Shown here: piece by piece, positions 47,004 to 58,746 of the stretch
Layout of the letters: each line of letters opens with the position of its first letter
Numbering within the stretch: position 1 is the stretch's first letter
NCBI GenBank assembly: GCA_964036045.1
Contig: OZ038380.1
Location: forward strand, 122,654,899 to 122,718,898
Reading direction: 5' to 3'
DNA from: Eutreptiella sp. 'Long Island Sound 2002'
Lineage: Eukaryota > Euglenozoa > Euglenophyceae > Eutreptiales > Eutreptiaceae
Length of the DNA: 64,000 nt
Program-made: the position numbers and the translations under genes
Notes under the pieces: generated by a model
The model's database searches: none
Told to the model about the DNA's origin: nothing
The model's input: only the letters and a program-made list of their open reading frames with translations

Positions 47004-47537
47004 TCAGAGGAAATGGGAAAGATGACGAGGCCTTGACAACCATGATTCGCTGGGAATGTCCTGAGCAAGAGGTGACCCATTGGGCCCACAAAGAAAAATG
47101 CCGCACACCCATGTATTTGCACATTGTGCAAATCCATGCGCCACAAGCTGTGTACCCCTGTTGCTGCATATCACGGCTGCGACATCAAACACCTTCAACC
47201 AATGCGGGATCATTGCTTGCGCCACAGTCATGGCTTGCAGCTCCAGTCCGTGTTTGTCCCTCCTGTCCTTCTTCTTGGTTTTTGTGCCGGGAAGCGCCAC
47301 GATGTATCCGGTGTGGCAGTCCACTGCCAGAACAACACAGTCGGTGAACTTGCTTTTCACAGTGACTTCTGGCACCGGAAAGACATCCATTGAAAGTAAC
47401 TGCACCGAACTCTCTGGGATGGCCGTGTACCCGGGGCTTCCAGCAGTTGACCGGTTGGGATTTTTGGTGGCCCTGCACACCGCACACACCTTCCAATACC
47501 AAATCAGCACTGCAATATGACCCATGGAAAAACTCAA
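47004..47537 (-). pseudogene. Integrase remnant
   Basis: CAVCRATKNPN keeps the second half of the zinc site. LLSMDVFPVPEV keeps the first catalytic Asp, but VICSNRGTQL has Asn for the second. The chromodomain is absent because the sequence stops at the inverted-repeat segment. Confidence 0.82.
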
Positions 47538-47539
47538 AT

Positions 47540-48193
47540 TTAATCCAAGTCTTTGTGCAATTTACCTCGTCCCGGATGCATCAGCTGAGCGTTGTGCCAA
47601 TGGTCAAGCAAGTCCTCCACCTGGTTTGAGGGAACGAGAAGCTTGTCCTTGAGAAATACCTTGTCCCCGTCTTTCTTCCATCCCTCCAGCCGATGGTCGT
47701 CGGATGGTGCACTCACAGGATTCCAATACGTGAGCCAATGGTCCGAGTTTGCATAAACATCGGACAAGTACTCCATGAAAACCGATTGCACTCCTTCAAT
47801 GGCTCGTACCATGTCCTCCTCCATCATTTGCGCCTCCATCGCTTGCACCTTGGCCTCTCCGACTTGGGCCAGCTTCGCGCTGGATCCCATCACCACAAAG
47901 CATTTGACCTCGCCTTCTTCCAGGAGACGCTCGGCCTGGATGATGCACTTGGCCTCCGCTGTCTCCTCGGCGTCGCCATGCATGGACATGTCCATCCATG
48001 CTTTCCTGGCTGGGTAGGCCCAAGGACTGAGGCAATCAGCCACAGTGTTGTCCTCTCCGGGCACAGACAGTACATTCCAGTTAAGCTTTGCTAGCGTCTC
48101 GTGCTGTAACTGAGGGCGTGTCGCCCTGCTCTTTGTGCCAACTCTGCAGTATTTTGTGGTCGGTGCACACCACAATGGGTTGCAAGCCAACAT
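47540..48193 (-). pseudogene. RNase H C-terminus, linker and H-H motif
   Basis: Reads SVPGEDNTVADCLSPWAYPA, a long acidic linker rich in Glu and Ala, then LLDHWHNAQLMHPG. It retains a KVFLKDKLLVPSNQ segment that the left copy has lost. About 75 bp near 48100 are missing relative to the left copy, costing part of RNase H. Confidence 0.82.
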
Positions 48194-48429
48194 GCGCGGA
48201 TCATTTGTGCAAAGCGCAGATTATGGCGTAGCTCTCCTTTTCCCTTGCAGTCCAAGTGCGCTGTTGCCCTTCTGCCAACACTCTACTCCAAGACTCCCAA
48301 CCCGAAATGGGAACCATCCTCTTGGACTTGCTCCGGGACTGCTCCAACGGCATAATCCGATTCATCGGTGCAGAGCTCAAATCCTTTGTCCGGATGGATA
48401 AGGATTGATCCGAGCTTTCCCAGGAGAGA

Positions 48430-48954
48430 TCAGTTGATCGTCTTGAATACTTCTTCTGCCTCCGCTGTCAAAGCCAGCTGCTTCTTACTCCCCTTGCGCA
48501 AATCGAACTTCGCAACCTGCAGCATCTTGTGCAAAGGTCCTGAGCGTTCCTGAGCATAAATTCGGATGTAACCCGAATAACAATTGCAGAATGCCATGAA
48601 CGACTGCAACTCGCTGATGGTCTTGGTGCGCTCCCCATGGGTCAAGGCGGCCAACTCTCCGGGCATCAGCCTGCGTAGCGCATGACCAACCTCCTGGCCA
48701 GCACACTCGACCTCCCTCACGAATGATGATGCCTTTGTAGGGTTGCAGACCATTTGGTGGCAATCCAGGACATCAAGCACCCTTGTCAATTCCTTCTGGT
48801 GGGCCTTGATCAATTCATCCTCCAACATGTCCTCCGTCCCGGACCCAATAATCATGTCGTCAAAAAAAGGGTCGGTGCAATCCCACACAGGTCTCCGCAG
48901 GTCCTCTATCATGCGTTGCAATACTGTGTTGCCATTCTTGGCTCCCATCAGCAT
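48430..48954 (-). pseudogene. RT palm and thumb with FFDD
   Basis: Contains TDPFFDDMIIGSG, so both catalytic aspartates remain, followed by the template-grip and thumb blocks (FMAFCNCYSGYIRIYA). A frame break separates it from the N-terminal RT half at 48991. Confidence 0.85.
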
Positions 48955-48990
48955 GCACCACAGTCCATTGCATGGGGCTGAGCAGCGTAC

Positions 48991-49851
48991 TCATTGTCGT
49001 GCAACCACTGGATACCTACTGCAGCGCTTGTGGTAATAACTATGCTTGAGGTCTAACACCGTGAAGATGTGCTTTTGGGCCCGTTTTTGCGGGATAGTGT
49101 CCATCAAGGGAAGAGAGTATGAATCATGCTTCGTCTGCTCATTCAACCCTTGATAATCGACAACTAAACGCCATTCACCCTTCTCTGTTCTCAACACGAT
49201 TCCTTCTGGGCTTGCCCACTCATTGTCTGAAGGTTCTATCCATCCGCACTCGATGAAATCACTCAACAGCTTTTTCATGGCCTGCGCCCGCTCACCTTGG
49301 AGCCGAGATTCTCGATGCCGATGGACCTTCGGAGAGGGCTTCAACTTTATCCGCGCGGTACCCAATTGACCTCGATACGGTTGATTTTTGTTGGCCACAG
49401 CGCTGAACAACCGTGAATAATCCTTCTGCGATCTTTCTCGTAGCTCATCCACTCTTGGATTCCCCCTTGCTTCTTGGGCCGCAGCTGTCGGCACGATCAC
49501 CAGTGACCAAATGGCCGTATAACTTTCATCTGCATCGCCCTCTGATATTTCCTCATCTGTCATATCCTCTTCAGCATCCAGGATGGGCACCCGCGCCGAT
49601 AGATTTCTCAATTCTTTGGTATCGAATGGGGTGTCGGGATTCCATCCAATGGCCAAGCGTGGGAAATTCCACTTGGCTTGGTTGGAACACACAGGCTCAT
49701 CTTGTTTGGCCATGTGGTCAATCAGCGTTGCCACAAACTCATTCTTTCTGAATTTCCCTGTGATCAAATTATGATTGTCCCACCAGTTCGGAGATTTCAC
49801 CTGGCTTCTTGCCGGCTTGGCTGCCACACAGTGATGCATCCCTGCCTTCAT
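48991..49851 (-). pseudogene. RT N-terminal half and upstream linker
   Basis: A 286-codon frame: an acidic linker, then KVHRHRESRLQGERAQAMKK, FIECGWIEPSDNEWASP and WRLVVDYQGLNEQ, matching residues 200-400 of the intact pol. Ends at a frame break after DLKHSYY. Confidence 0.87.
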
Positions 49852-49854
49852 GTA

Positions 49855-50380
49855 CTAGACAACAAGACCCATCTCATCGAGCGACAGGGTGTTGACTTCC
49901 ACTTTGCAGTCGTTACTCAGCTCGAACATCACCCTCATGGGCAGGCCCTGTATCCTCTGGATTAAGGCCTCATCCCCGCAGGGGTGGCTTTTGGTGCCGT
50001 CCACATAATATGCCAGTGTTGAGTATGCCCGTCCTGGTGACCACAAAGGGCTCCCCATATCATCCATGAACATCTCCTCATAAGGCGCAAACACCAATTC
50101 GTTCAAGGCGATCGAGTCGATATTGGATCTCAGAATATTGCCATGGGCGTCTTCTGAGCTGGGCTGGGTTAGCACTAAGATCCCTTTGGCTCTATCGGCA
50201 ATAATTTTAATTACCATCTGTTCCAAATTCCGTTGGGCTCCGTGTACATACAGATGGCCCCATCTTTGTGCGCCCCAGTGTTTGTCCCACGCCGAATCAC
50301 CCTTGTGCTAGTACCTTGAGCACTCCTGCAAATTGGACAATTCTTGTGCTGCAAAGGCATCTATCAATGGTAGTATCATG
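49855..50380 (-). pseudogene. Extra domain between protease and RT
   Basis: Read on minus, DAFAAQ near 50370, SAWDKHWG, then MVIKIIADRAKGILVL match in order the DAFSS, SAWKKHWG and IAKIRKDRSKAVLVV of the + element. One TAG interrupts it near 50310. Function unknown. The D-A-F...P...KI..D....LV pattern recalls a domain found beside RT/RNase H in some other retroelements, but I cannot confirm that. Confidence 0.7.
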
Positions 50381-50552
50381 CCAAAACATTCTATCATTCG
50401 TTGATAAGCCTGCCGGGATGAATCATACTGCTGAGGTGCTCTTTTTCGCTACCTTCCGAATTGATTCCTGCTGCTTTCATCGCACGTAATATTTTCTCCT
50501 CCTCATCCCCGGTCCATTGCGATCCACCAGGGGCATAATGGATCAACAGCCA

Positions 50553-51128
50553 TCAAAGCCCTTTGTTCGCCACACGAAGAGTTGTGGCACAATGTGACAA
50601 TGCCCCGGCTGGATTGCTGACCATGAAATCATGGCCCATTATGATGTTCCAAACGGGATGGTCGGCCTCAAAGAATGTTCCTTGGAGCTTCAAGTTTTTT
50701 GCTTGGTCCGGTCGATCCAATCTATCATGCTCCGGCAATTCGAAGCTAAGCTCTGCTTTATGGGATCATCCACCCCTGATCTCGGCATTTGCGGCCTTCA
50801 GGCGCACTGGTCAGTCACTATCTGTTAGACATGTGTCCGAAGGCTGTCCCTTCCATCCCAGGCTTACCTGGGCCCATGTATCAAGCAGGACATCTGCGAC
50901 CACTTCTGTCCGTCCGCACCTTACCCGCACCTTCAAGTGCAATTGTCGCTCAACACCATGTGGTGTGCGGACGACTCTCACAGCATGCAACCGTAGTACA
51001 GACGCCCGCATAAAGACTTCCAGTGTGCAGTCTCGTATCTCGTTGATTTGCAGTTGGTCATGCTGATCGACGAAAATCTGCGACTCATTCGAATCTGCCA
51101 GTATCTTCTTCACATTTTCCACTTCCAC
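50553..51128 (-). pseudogene. Aspartic protease remnant, active site mutated
   Basis: Two frames (50811-51128 and 50553-50738) cover LHAVRVVRTPHGVERQLHLK, VLLDTWAQVSL and IIMGHDFMVSNP. The active-site triplet DTG is DTW (Trp codon at 50874-50876 on the complement), which should abolish proteolysis. Confidence 0.8.
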
Positions 51129-51805
51129 TTTGTCGGCAAGTGTTGACCAAGTCGTTGGGTGTTCAAATGAATATCACCCTTCCGAACCTTTCTTCCGCAT
51201 TGGAGATGTCTTCGTAATTTTCGCGATTGTCTTCGGGGTCACACACCAACTTCTGTGGGGCCCTCTCTAGGCGTGTTCTTGCTCAGCCCTGCCCGGCTGA
51301 GGTAAGCTGAAGAGCCAAAGATCAGCATGCGCAACGATTGCTCTTGCAGCCGTTGGATTTGCTGCCCTGCTTGAAATAGAGATTCTGCAACGTCCTCAAG
51401 TCGGCGTACATGTCGATCTTTACCTCGACCTCGACTTCAACCTGGATTAATTTCGGCGATCATTCCATTTCAAGATCCTTTTCTCTTTCAGTACCCTCTC
51501 CGGGTACAGCTTGAAGTGGTCCTTGTTGTCCGCAGCGTACACCTCACACTTGGTGTGATCGTGCTGCTGGGAATTAGCCTTCCCATAGCACACCAAACAT
51601 CATTTGTACCTCTTCACGTACTCGGTTAGGCCGACTGATGGATCACCCACTCTCCGCGGCGGTTTGCCTGTACGTGGTGGTGTCCTTCCCTACTTCGAAC
51701 TATTGTTGCCGAAACTCTTTGTGTTCTCGGCAACGAAGGCAAGAAAATAGTACTCGGCCTGCTCGGTGTTGCTGACATGGATGCCATTGCTGATGTTGTC
51801 CTCAT

Positions 51806-52700
51806 TCATCCATTCGCTGTCACCACGGGTTTCTTGATGTCGTCAATCTTGATTACGTCGATCATCATGTACTTGTAGTTGTGCCTCCAGTCGCATCGTT
51901 CCTTAAGACCTGCCTCGTTTGTCTTCTTCAACTTGAACTCGACGGAGATGTACTGCAGGATCTGCTGGAGTGACATACGAGAGGGTTTTTCTTGTAGCCG
52001 AAGAAGAGGTTCTTTCTTCATCCACGCCTGAATGTGTATGTGCAACAACCTTTGACGTACAGCCTCCCCAAACACTTCAAACTAGAGGCTTTGGCTTTTT
52101 GAGATCATAGGATCCGGCTCTCCCATTGTGTATACTATGTTCCGTCAGAAATATTCTCCGAGATGTGCATGATATTGCGGCCCGTACATGATCTTCACAG
52201 CCACTCTCTTCTTGAAACACTTTGTTTCTTCATCCTCAACCTTCTTTCTCTATTGGCCTGGGAGTACATCTTTGAGGAGATGAAAAATTTCAGATGATTC
52301 CTTCCAAACTTTGACCATCCTCCATTTCCTTTGGTACTTGCGTAGGGAATTGCGCCATGACGCCAAACGTAATTTTTCTTGCTCCAACTCAAACTTCGTA
52401 CTCCACAGATCATCGATCTTTTGGTTGGGCGCATCCGCACTTTTGTCATCCTTGATCCAGTCCACACAGTCCACTTCTGCGCGCACCAGACTGTTCCGGA
52501 TCTTATCCCTCAAATCTGCGTTCTGTTCAGCATGGAGACGATGCGGAAACGTCTGCAGGGTCAAACTGTCCCTTTGGGCCTGGGATGCATTCCCAATGAC
52601 CTCATCTGCAAATTCCTTCCAATCCAGGAGGAAATCCCCATCATTTCCGGGGTGCCATTATACTATGACACACTCAACCTTCGGAGGTCCTTGATTCGGA
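51806..52700 (-). pseudogene. gag remnant
   Basis: Frames at 52250-52564 and 51806-52075 carry DAPNQKIDDLWSTKFELEQE and SRMSLQQILQYISVEF, aligning with DAPQVAAKRW and ARMSCDEILEWVGEEV of the + element in the same order. Several stops and frameshifts. The region 51130-51800 corresponds to the gag tail but is too decayed to read, with Cys-containing fragments near 51590. Confidence 0.75.
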
Positions 52701-52900
52701 CCGCCTTCCCTACATCTCTGGCCACCACCCCGCAAAGCCAGATGCCCAACGCTGCACTTCCATGGACATTGCCGTGAATACTGTGCTATCGATGATTCCA
52801 AAGCGGTAACCACTCGCCTAATGAATCCCGAACTGACCCCTGCACCCTCTTGTGCTTGGAAATTCCTTCCAAAAAGCCATATTTCCATAGCGGGATTCAA

Positions 52901-53149
52901 AACCCACTTCCACTATTTTCATCTCCAAAACCGGCAAATGCTGGCACAGTTTGTGCCGTCCTTGCCGCATGGGCGGCTTGGGCCTCATTCACCCTTTACT
53001 GGTAAGCCTGCTCTGGCTTCATTGTCCAAAAGGCCATTTGTCCATTGCTTGGTTTTTCTCCTCCAATGGGAAGAATATGAGGTTCCCGACGCTTGCAGCA
53101 TTGCTCTAGGTTCTTATTGAACCCATTTCCAGCCGACCAAACCTCAGCT
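52901..53149. other. Junction DNA right of the old chromovirus
   Basis: Should contain its 5' non-coding part. I recognise no LTR end or primer-binding site. Confidence 0.4.
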
Positions 53150-53470
53150 GTTTAGTGTATAGTACAGACTGATTTTTGGGCTCCCTGCAGATAGAGTGTC
53201 GCAAACCAAGGCCGAGAATGGACTTTTCACCCAACAAACAACATATGCCTCACAGCGCAAATTGGCACGTGCATGAGAGACAATCCACACATGGTGTGAA
53301 ATCAGTCTTGTCTACTTGCATGTTCGTGGGACAACAAACGAATTGAATGCATGCTACTTAGAGAGAGGTTGGGTACAGAGATGCCCGGGGTCACATGCAG
53401 AGACCTAGACCCGGCCTGCAGATAGAGTGCACATGGAGACATGTCCCGGGTCCAATGAGAGCGTATCCAT
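53150..53470 (+). repeat. Third copy of 29.66-29.96 kb sequence, left part
   Basis: Matches 29660-29965 and 42640-42955 (words such as GCATGCTACTTA and GGTCCAATGAGAGC). It is more diverged than those two are from each other. Confidence 0.8.
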
Positions 53471-55521
53471 AGTTCATTCATTCTTTCTGTGGCGGCTTAG
53501 GCTCCCGCCTGGACGTGTCTGCGTGTGTTCTTGTATATTACCATAGTGGTATGTAAAGCTAAGGTATGTAACGACAAGAAAGCCACTGGACTATAGTATA
53601 GTGTCAGGGCTTGAGTGTACATACAGCAGTTGAAATTGTTTTCAAAGAGCTCAGGAAAGGACTGAGTGTTCCAGTCGGAATTGATTCGATGCCTGCTGAA
53701 ATGTTTCTTTCTTTTGTGCCTCTTTGAAATGTGACAGTGATACACATAATCTGTTTTTTTGTGGTTGCGTTGTTGGTATATAGTATTTGCAGGAGCCTTT
53801 GTAATATTCAGAAACAGTACTGTTTCTTGCAAGCAACTCCAAAACCTCTGGCAGACCTGTATGTATCGGTAGACTGTAAACCATGTGTTTCTGAGGTGTT
53901 TTCAAGAGTGACATTGTCCATTTTGCTACCTTCAGTCCCTCCTGACACTGCAGAGGACTTAGCACAAGAAGCATCATAGAACACAGAGGTTTACAGAGTG
54001 TTCAGTGACAGAGTCATGACGGGACGGCATATCAACGGAAGTGCCATTCTAATTGGAGGCTGCTGGTGACTCGTCGCGCTTTAGGGCTGCGGCTTGAGAT
54101 GAGCTGGACGTGGCTTGGCTTGAGTCTTCTGAGCAGAAGGGAGATGGATCGTTGTTGGTGTTCAGGTGGGTAGACCAAACGTGTGAAGGCTTAGCGAGCG
54201 AGCAAGGAATTGTAACGTTTGCAGGAGGGCCCCAAGGGTTTGTAACCTTCGTTGTTTGCTGCAGCAGTGAGTGATGAAGAAATCCCGAAGGACTAATAGG
54301 CATAACTGATGGTGTAGAGCCGTCGATGGGTTTGTTCGCTAGTGATTTCCGACTGCCTCTGCAAAGCTTGCAACGCAGTCTAACGTGGAGGCTGCCGGTG
54401 CAAAACCAAGTGGCGGTGGAGTGTAGCATTAGAAAGGAAGGTGATGAATCCTTATAAGTCATATGGTAACCTGAAGAAGGATTCACATCATCATTTGAGT
54501 GTTTTGGAAATTCTGTTTGGCGGCTTTTTGAAGTACTTCTTCCTTCGTGCGATAGGACAGTCAGGTAGCGATCGTGAGCTTCGAGAGAGGATGTGATAGC
54601 TCGACCGTTGGTGGAGAAGGGAGCATCAGTTCTAACTGGAGGTAACCAGTGAGCACATTGAGAGCGTAGATTTCGTTTCGTTTGAAACGCGGCCCATGGA
54701 TTGGCAGACACAAAGCGAGGAATCTACCTCGATGTCAACTCGATGTGCAGAACAAGGTGGTCGTTGAAGCGGGACATGCGTGAGCGCTTTTTTACAAGAG
54801 AACGGGGGTGATCTGCCATGTGTTGTTGAAGGCGGCAAGGAATTGTCGATTGCTTTGTTATTGTGAATTTTGAAACGCGAATCCTGTGAAATCTCATCTT
54901 CGTTTGGGCACGTTGCTGCTTGTTTGTACTACATTTCGGGTGAAGTGTGCATTTTGATACACGACTGTGAATGAGTCGGGTTGACTGCGTTCAGTACAAT
55001 TTTTGTGTCAGAACTCAGAACAGTTGGAGGCCGATCAGCTTTTGAGAACTCAAGAAGAGTACTGCTGCAAGGATGATGGACCTGAGATAAGTGGTGATTG
55101 GCATACTTCTGTTGCTGTGCAAAGTAGAACGACGGCGCAGCTTCTGTTGCACAGAGCGGAGTGTGACAGGACGGCTGTCCAGCTTCTTCTTGATATTGTT
55201 GTTGAGGCTGAAGGTTGTGATACTGCAACACGACTGGCGGAGGTGGGGAGGATTATGAGTTTGAGTACTGAAAGGGCTTAAGGAATTCCGTAGGACGCGC
55301 ATGAGCAAGGCTGTGAACACCTGTTGGTGTGTGTTGCTGAAACAGAGTAATGCTCTCCTGGCAATCATTGTGAAGAGAGTGGTTGTACCAGCAGTTCTGC
55401 AAGTATCAGCACTTGTCTTGGTAAGGGCACCGAAATGCCCTTGCATCAGTCTGCAGAGGCGCTTTCACGGTGGCAAAGACAAGTTTGAGCAGTACCAAGT
55501 CATTGTGCGGCTATGGGACCC
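53471..55521. mobile_element. 2.05-kb insertion of unknown type
   Basis: Interrupts the third copy between GCGTATCCAT and GTGAGTTCC; the uninterrupted versions join there directly (29962-29973; 42952-42963). I see no terminal inverted repeats, target duplication or poly-A. It could be a retrocopy, a decayed transposon or a segment the other copies lost. Confidence 0.5.
54049..54711 (-). CDS. Unknown Ser/Thr/Pro-rich ORF, 220 codons
   Basis: The longest frame in the insertion. It starts MSANPWAAFQTKRN, contains a CKLCRG motif and ends in a Ser-rich stretch (ATSSSSQAAALKRDESPA). No domain recognised, and the composition is neither clearly structural nor membrane. Plus-strand frames nearby (55003-55281, preceded by an acceptor-like TTTTTGTGTCAG) are also open, so the coding strand of this insertion is unresolved. 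Confidence 0.3.
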   Translation of the reverse strand: MSANPWAAFQTKRNLRSQCAHWLPPVRTDAPFSTNGRAITSSLEAHDRYLTVLSHEGRSTSKSRQTEFPKHSNDDVNPSSGYHMTYKDSSPSFLMLHSTATWFCTGSLHVRLRCKLCRGSRKSLANKPIDGSTPSVMPISPSGFLHHSLLQQTTKVTNPWGPPANVTIPCSLAKPSHVWSTHLNTNNDPSPFCSEDSSQATSSSSQAAALKRDESPAASN

Positions 55522-56530
55522 GTGAGTTCCAAAGAGGTCCGCGCCAATCAAAACCTATAGAGAAGTGGTACCGCCTCAGCCCGATCCCTGAGAGAGGGAG
55601 AGGCCCTCACCAATCCATGCCCTAGGAGATAGGTTCTCCGCCATCCATGCTCTAACAGAAAGACACCAACCCATCAGTGCCCTAGGGAAGAACCTCACCA
55701 GAAATCAATCCAAAGACCATGTATATGGAGAGAGAAGTATGCCTAACCATGACCCAGGAGAGCGTGCATGCACTTGACAGTGAGAATAGCCCATCTTGAC
55801 GGATGGCTATCCTTGCCCTTGATTGCCTATGAGCTATTCTAATGCCAGGCGACACGTTGACAAGTGAAAGGTATTTGCTCACCAACCGTGTTCCACGTAT
55901 TAATATGAATCATCATTACACCACATACTGGAAATCAACGGAGTTAGCGGCTGCACACAAATGTGCGGGTAGCATCCAAAGCATAAGTGCAATTCTTAAC
56001 CCTTAGCATGGCTACCCACTGAACCTGCACACAACATTTTCAACAAGCACAGTCGCTGAAGATTAACTCTCTTCAATTTCATGGATATAGATTTTTCACG
56101 ACGCGTATGCAAAACGAACAAGGGACAAAGATGAGGGCGAAGAGACTTCATTGGTAAATTCGAAAATTAGCCCGAACTTATCGGCCGACACGCTTGGGGA
56201 CAGTCACATACCAGATATGACAACTTGAAGATGATTTTGATCGAAATTGCCCGGATCTTGGCGTTCTTTTGCGGATGATCTTCAAAACAGCTGGTCTTGC
56301 AAAATTGGGTCATTTGACAGGCGTTTCCATTCATATTGGAAGAATTCCGCCATTGATTTCTCCTTTTCTCTTAGCATGTGCGCGCGACGCCCCAAGTCAG
56401 ACATTCATTGGGGAGCACCACCAAGGTACCTTCTTCCCGCCCGGTGCGCCTACCTGAGCCAACTCAACTTCCAGTCCTCTTCCAGTAGGGCTCCTCCAGC
56501 ATCAAGGGACTCGTGATACCCCATAGCCGA
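55522..56530 (+). repeat. Third copy of 29.97-30.75 kb sequence, right part
   Basis: Resumes at GTGAGTTCC and follows the duplication copies through the degraded 30-bp repeat, the ATCATCATTACA words and GCCAACTC...CTCTTCCA near 56460. About 230 bp at 56150-56385 are extra. No gene. Confidence 0.75.
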
Positions 56531-56747
56531 AGCAAATGCGCTGCAGGAGGTCACAGCACTACCCTAGCATATTGCCCCTAAGGGATCATTATATGACCCT
56601 ATATATTGGACAATTGTATATTATATTCCATTTCTGTGTTAGGAATTTAGGGTTTGAGATAGATAAGGCAAACATGGATCCTTTGTCTTTATGACAATTA
56701 CTCAATGGTAGGGTGGAGTTCCCATATATGCATACCAGGCATTTCAA

Positions 56748-57391
56748 GTGCTATTTGCACCATATCTGTTTGCAGGATACTATCAGCCTTCATTCATTGC
56801 TATGTCTTCTTTGTCAACCTCTGTTGCTGCCCCTATAACTGCGACCTATGCTTCCGAAGCCTTGGTCCTGTTTCATGTTAGCAGAGGCGAAACATTTTCG
56901 CCTCTGTTCGGCGCTTGCAATCGTGGCAAGCGATCTGTCCTTGAAGTCATGGACCAAATTCACACCGGATTCGCTTCCCTGGGAGTGATAGCTGAGGGTG
57001 TCCAGGCCCACCCCTCAGGACTTCCTCAGCCCTTACTGCATTGACCGGACAAGGGCCGCAAAAAGATGCCAAGCCGCAAGTGGCAACGAACCAGAAGTCT
57101 CCGAAATGCCCGATTGTTCCCATCGGGCCCCTCCATCCTCGAGATCCGGTTGGTGTACGAGGGTTTGTTGGGTCAGAAAAGGTCAGTATCCCTCAGAGAG
57201 AGTTGGGAGGACCACAAATGCCCCCACAGGACACAGGAACCCCTATTAGCGTCGAGAATTGGGCAGCCATCGAACCATCTATCGGAGTTGTCGAACAGCC
57301 AGGCGCTGCACCCTCTCGTGCTGGTATGATGAGGTTGCCAATTGGCCTCATCGTGGTCGACTCTGACACCCCTCCATCGTTGGGGAGGTAG
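56748..57391 (+). pseudogene. Gag-like or unknown ORF pair
   Basis: Two overlapping frames: 56748-57044 (ASEALVLFHVSRGETFSPLF) and 57041-57391 (Pro/Gly-rich, KCPIVPIGPLHPRDPVGVRG). They join by a -1 step at CATTGACC. Preceded by AT-rich DNA with TATA-like words near 56590-56630. The Pro-rich second half resembles low-complexity gag tails, but no domain is diagnostic. Confidence 0.3.
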
Positions 57392-57541
57392 CCAGAGCCT
57401 CTGGTCAGGAAGAAACTTGTTTGCGGCAGGGCCCATAAGCCCTATTGTCGATTAACGTGACACCAGCAATCGTCAGAGCGATCTAACCATCTCTGATCCC
57501 CAAAAATATCAGCGGCCTGCCCGCGAAGCGGTGACCGTAAT

Positions 57542-58671
57542 TCAACAAGCCCTGTAAGGGAGCAGGCGGAATCCCAATATGGTGGACTCGTCGCCTGATC
57601 CCATGAGAGGATTGTGAGGGTCATCTTCTTTGGTGGAGTAGTTCCCTGCCCTGGAGGCATACTGCGATCCCCCGCGCGGATCTTGGCTCCATCGGGAGAA
57701 AGAGGATGGGTCATTACTCAAAGGCAACAAACATTGCGAGCGAGGATACAAGTCCTCCAAATCTATGAGGGAAACTCGTCCTTCAACCACTCTGGGGATG
57801 ACGAGTGGCAATCGTTCATCGGTCCTAGAGGGGTCATATTCAAGGAAAGGGTGCTCTAGAAAGTCCCACAATGTTTTCAGGGTGGGAGCAGTCCGTTGGT
57901 GTTGAGGGCTTTCGGCAACTCTTGTATTGATGATCCCCTCTAGCCAAGTGGGGAAAGGTCCTCCAAGTCATGTCTGCCTTGTCAGGTTTGCTGTAAGTGA
58001 AAGAACACCCGCCGAACCATTTGTGCAACTTCTTCACCCACTCGTCTTAGGTTGCTTGTTGTTCAATAAGATGCGTTCCTGTCTATGCATCCCCCGCCCC
58101 CCCCGCCAAGCCGAGTCCAGACAAGCGGCCGGATGGTAGATGCAACTGACTGTAGGATGGTCGGGAAGAGGAATGGCACAAGGGCCACTTGAGACCAAGG
58201 ATGATGCGCCCACGCGCGCCGTGGGAGCAGGCTCCTTCGGGCCACGAAATGAGACTGCAGAAAGGTCGGGATCGTCAACGGCGGGGGCGGAACAACCACA
58301 GCGGGGTCCGTACCAGCTGTGTACCACCGGTGCAACTCATCGAGCCCCGATGCAATCGTGGCATAGTGTTGACCGAGCGTCTCCGCCGCGCTAAAACAGT
58401 TGGCCCTGTTGTGGTTTGACATTTGGAGGTGATCCTCTACACTGGCTGCGATGTCCCTGGATCCCCACCTGTGGTCACGCACCAGGGCACCTTGGTCAGC
58501 CCCGGTTGACAATGTTTGGGTCATACGATCCCCGTAGGATTGGCTGATGCCAGCTGCCCCTGCCACAGCCTGGGAAAGTTCCTGATAAGACCGTTGCAGT
58601 TCCTGATTTTTATACTGCAAGTTACGGACCTCAGCTGTTAGGGATTGGATGCGCGTGTCGTAGTGCACCAT
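57542..58671 (-). pseudogene. Coiled-coil gag-like remnant
   Basis: Minus-strand frames at 58063-58671, 57840-58037 and 57542-57871. The first opens with a clear heptad-type coiled coil (VHYDTRIQSLTAEVRNLQYK, then QELQRSYQELS), followed by a Pro-rich stretch where a frame shift occurs near 58290. The next reads KLHKWFGGCSFTYSKPDKAD. The arrangement of coiled coil, Pro-rich linker and capsid-like helices fits a decayed retroelement gag, but no knuckle is seen. Confidence 0.35.
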
Positions 58672-58746
58672 GCACCCGGGTTAGTCACAGGTGTGTTTCA
58701 CGTCAGCCTCCAGCTGCGCGCGCAGGGGGCCTTCAGAATGTTCAGA

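Larger units (their letters stand above)
36062..49256 (+). repeat. 13.2-kb tandem duplication, right copy
   Basis: Same order and orientation as 22760-36061. Its right boundary lies inside the RT of the more complete minus-strand chromovirus, at the base where the left copy breaks (CTCGATGAA near 49250 versus 36054). Confidence 0.9.
46934..52900 (-). mobile_element. Old chromovirus, nearly complete coding region
   Basis: Minus-strand Ty3/Gypsy element read right to left: gag (52.7-51.8 kb), protease (about 51.1-50.6), the extra domain (50.4-50.1), RT (49.4-48.4), RNase H (48.4-48.0), integrase (47.7-46.95). Many stops and frameshifts are present and no LTRs are recognised. It is a diverged relative of the plus-strand element at 1-8300, and the source of the truncated copy at 33940-36061. 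Confidence 0.88.

Noticed and set aside
56640-56660. Telomere-like TTTAGGGTTT
   Set aside because: Only about one and a half repeat units.
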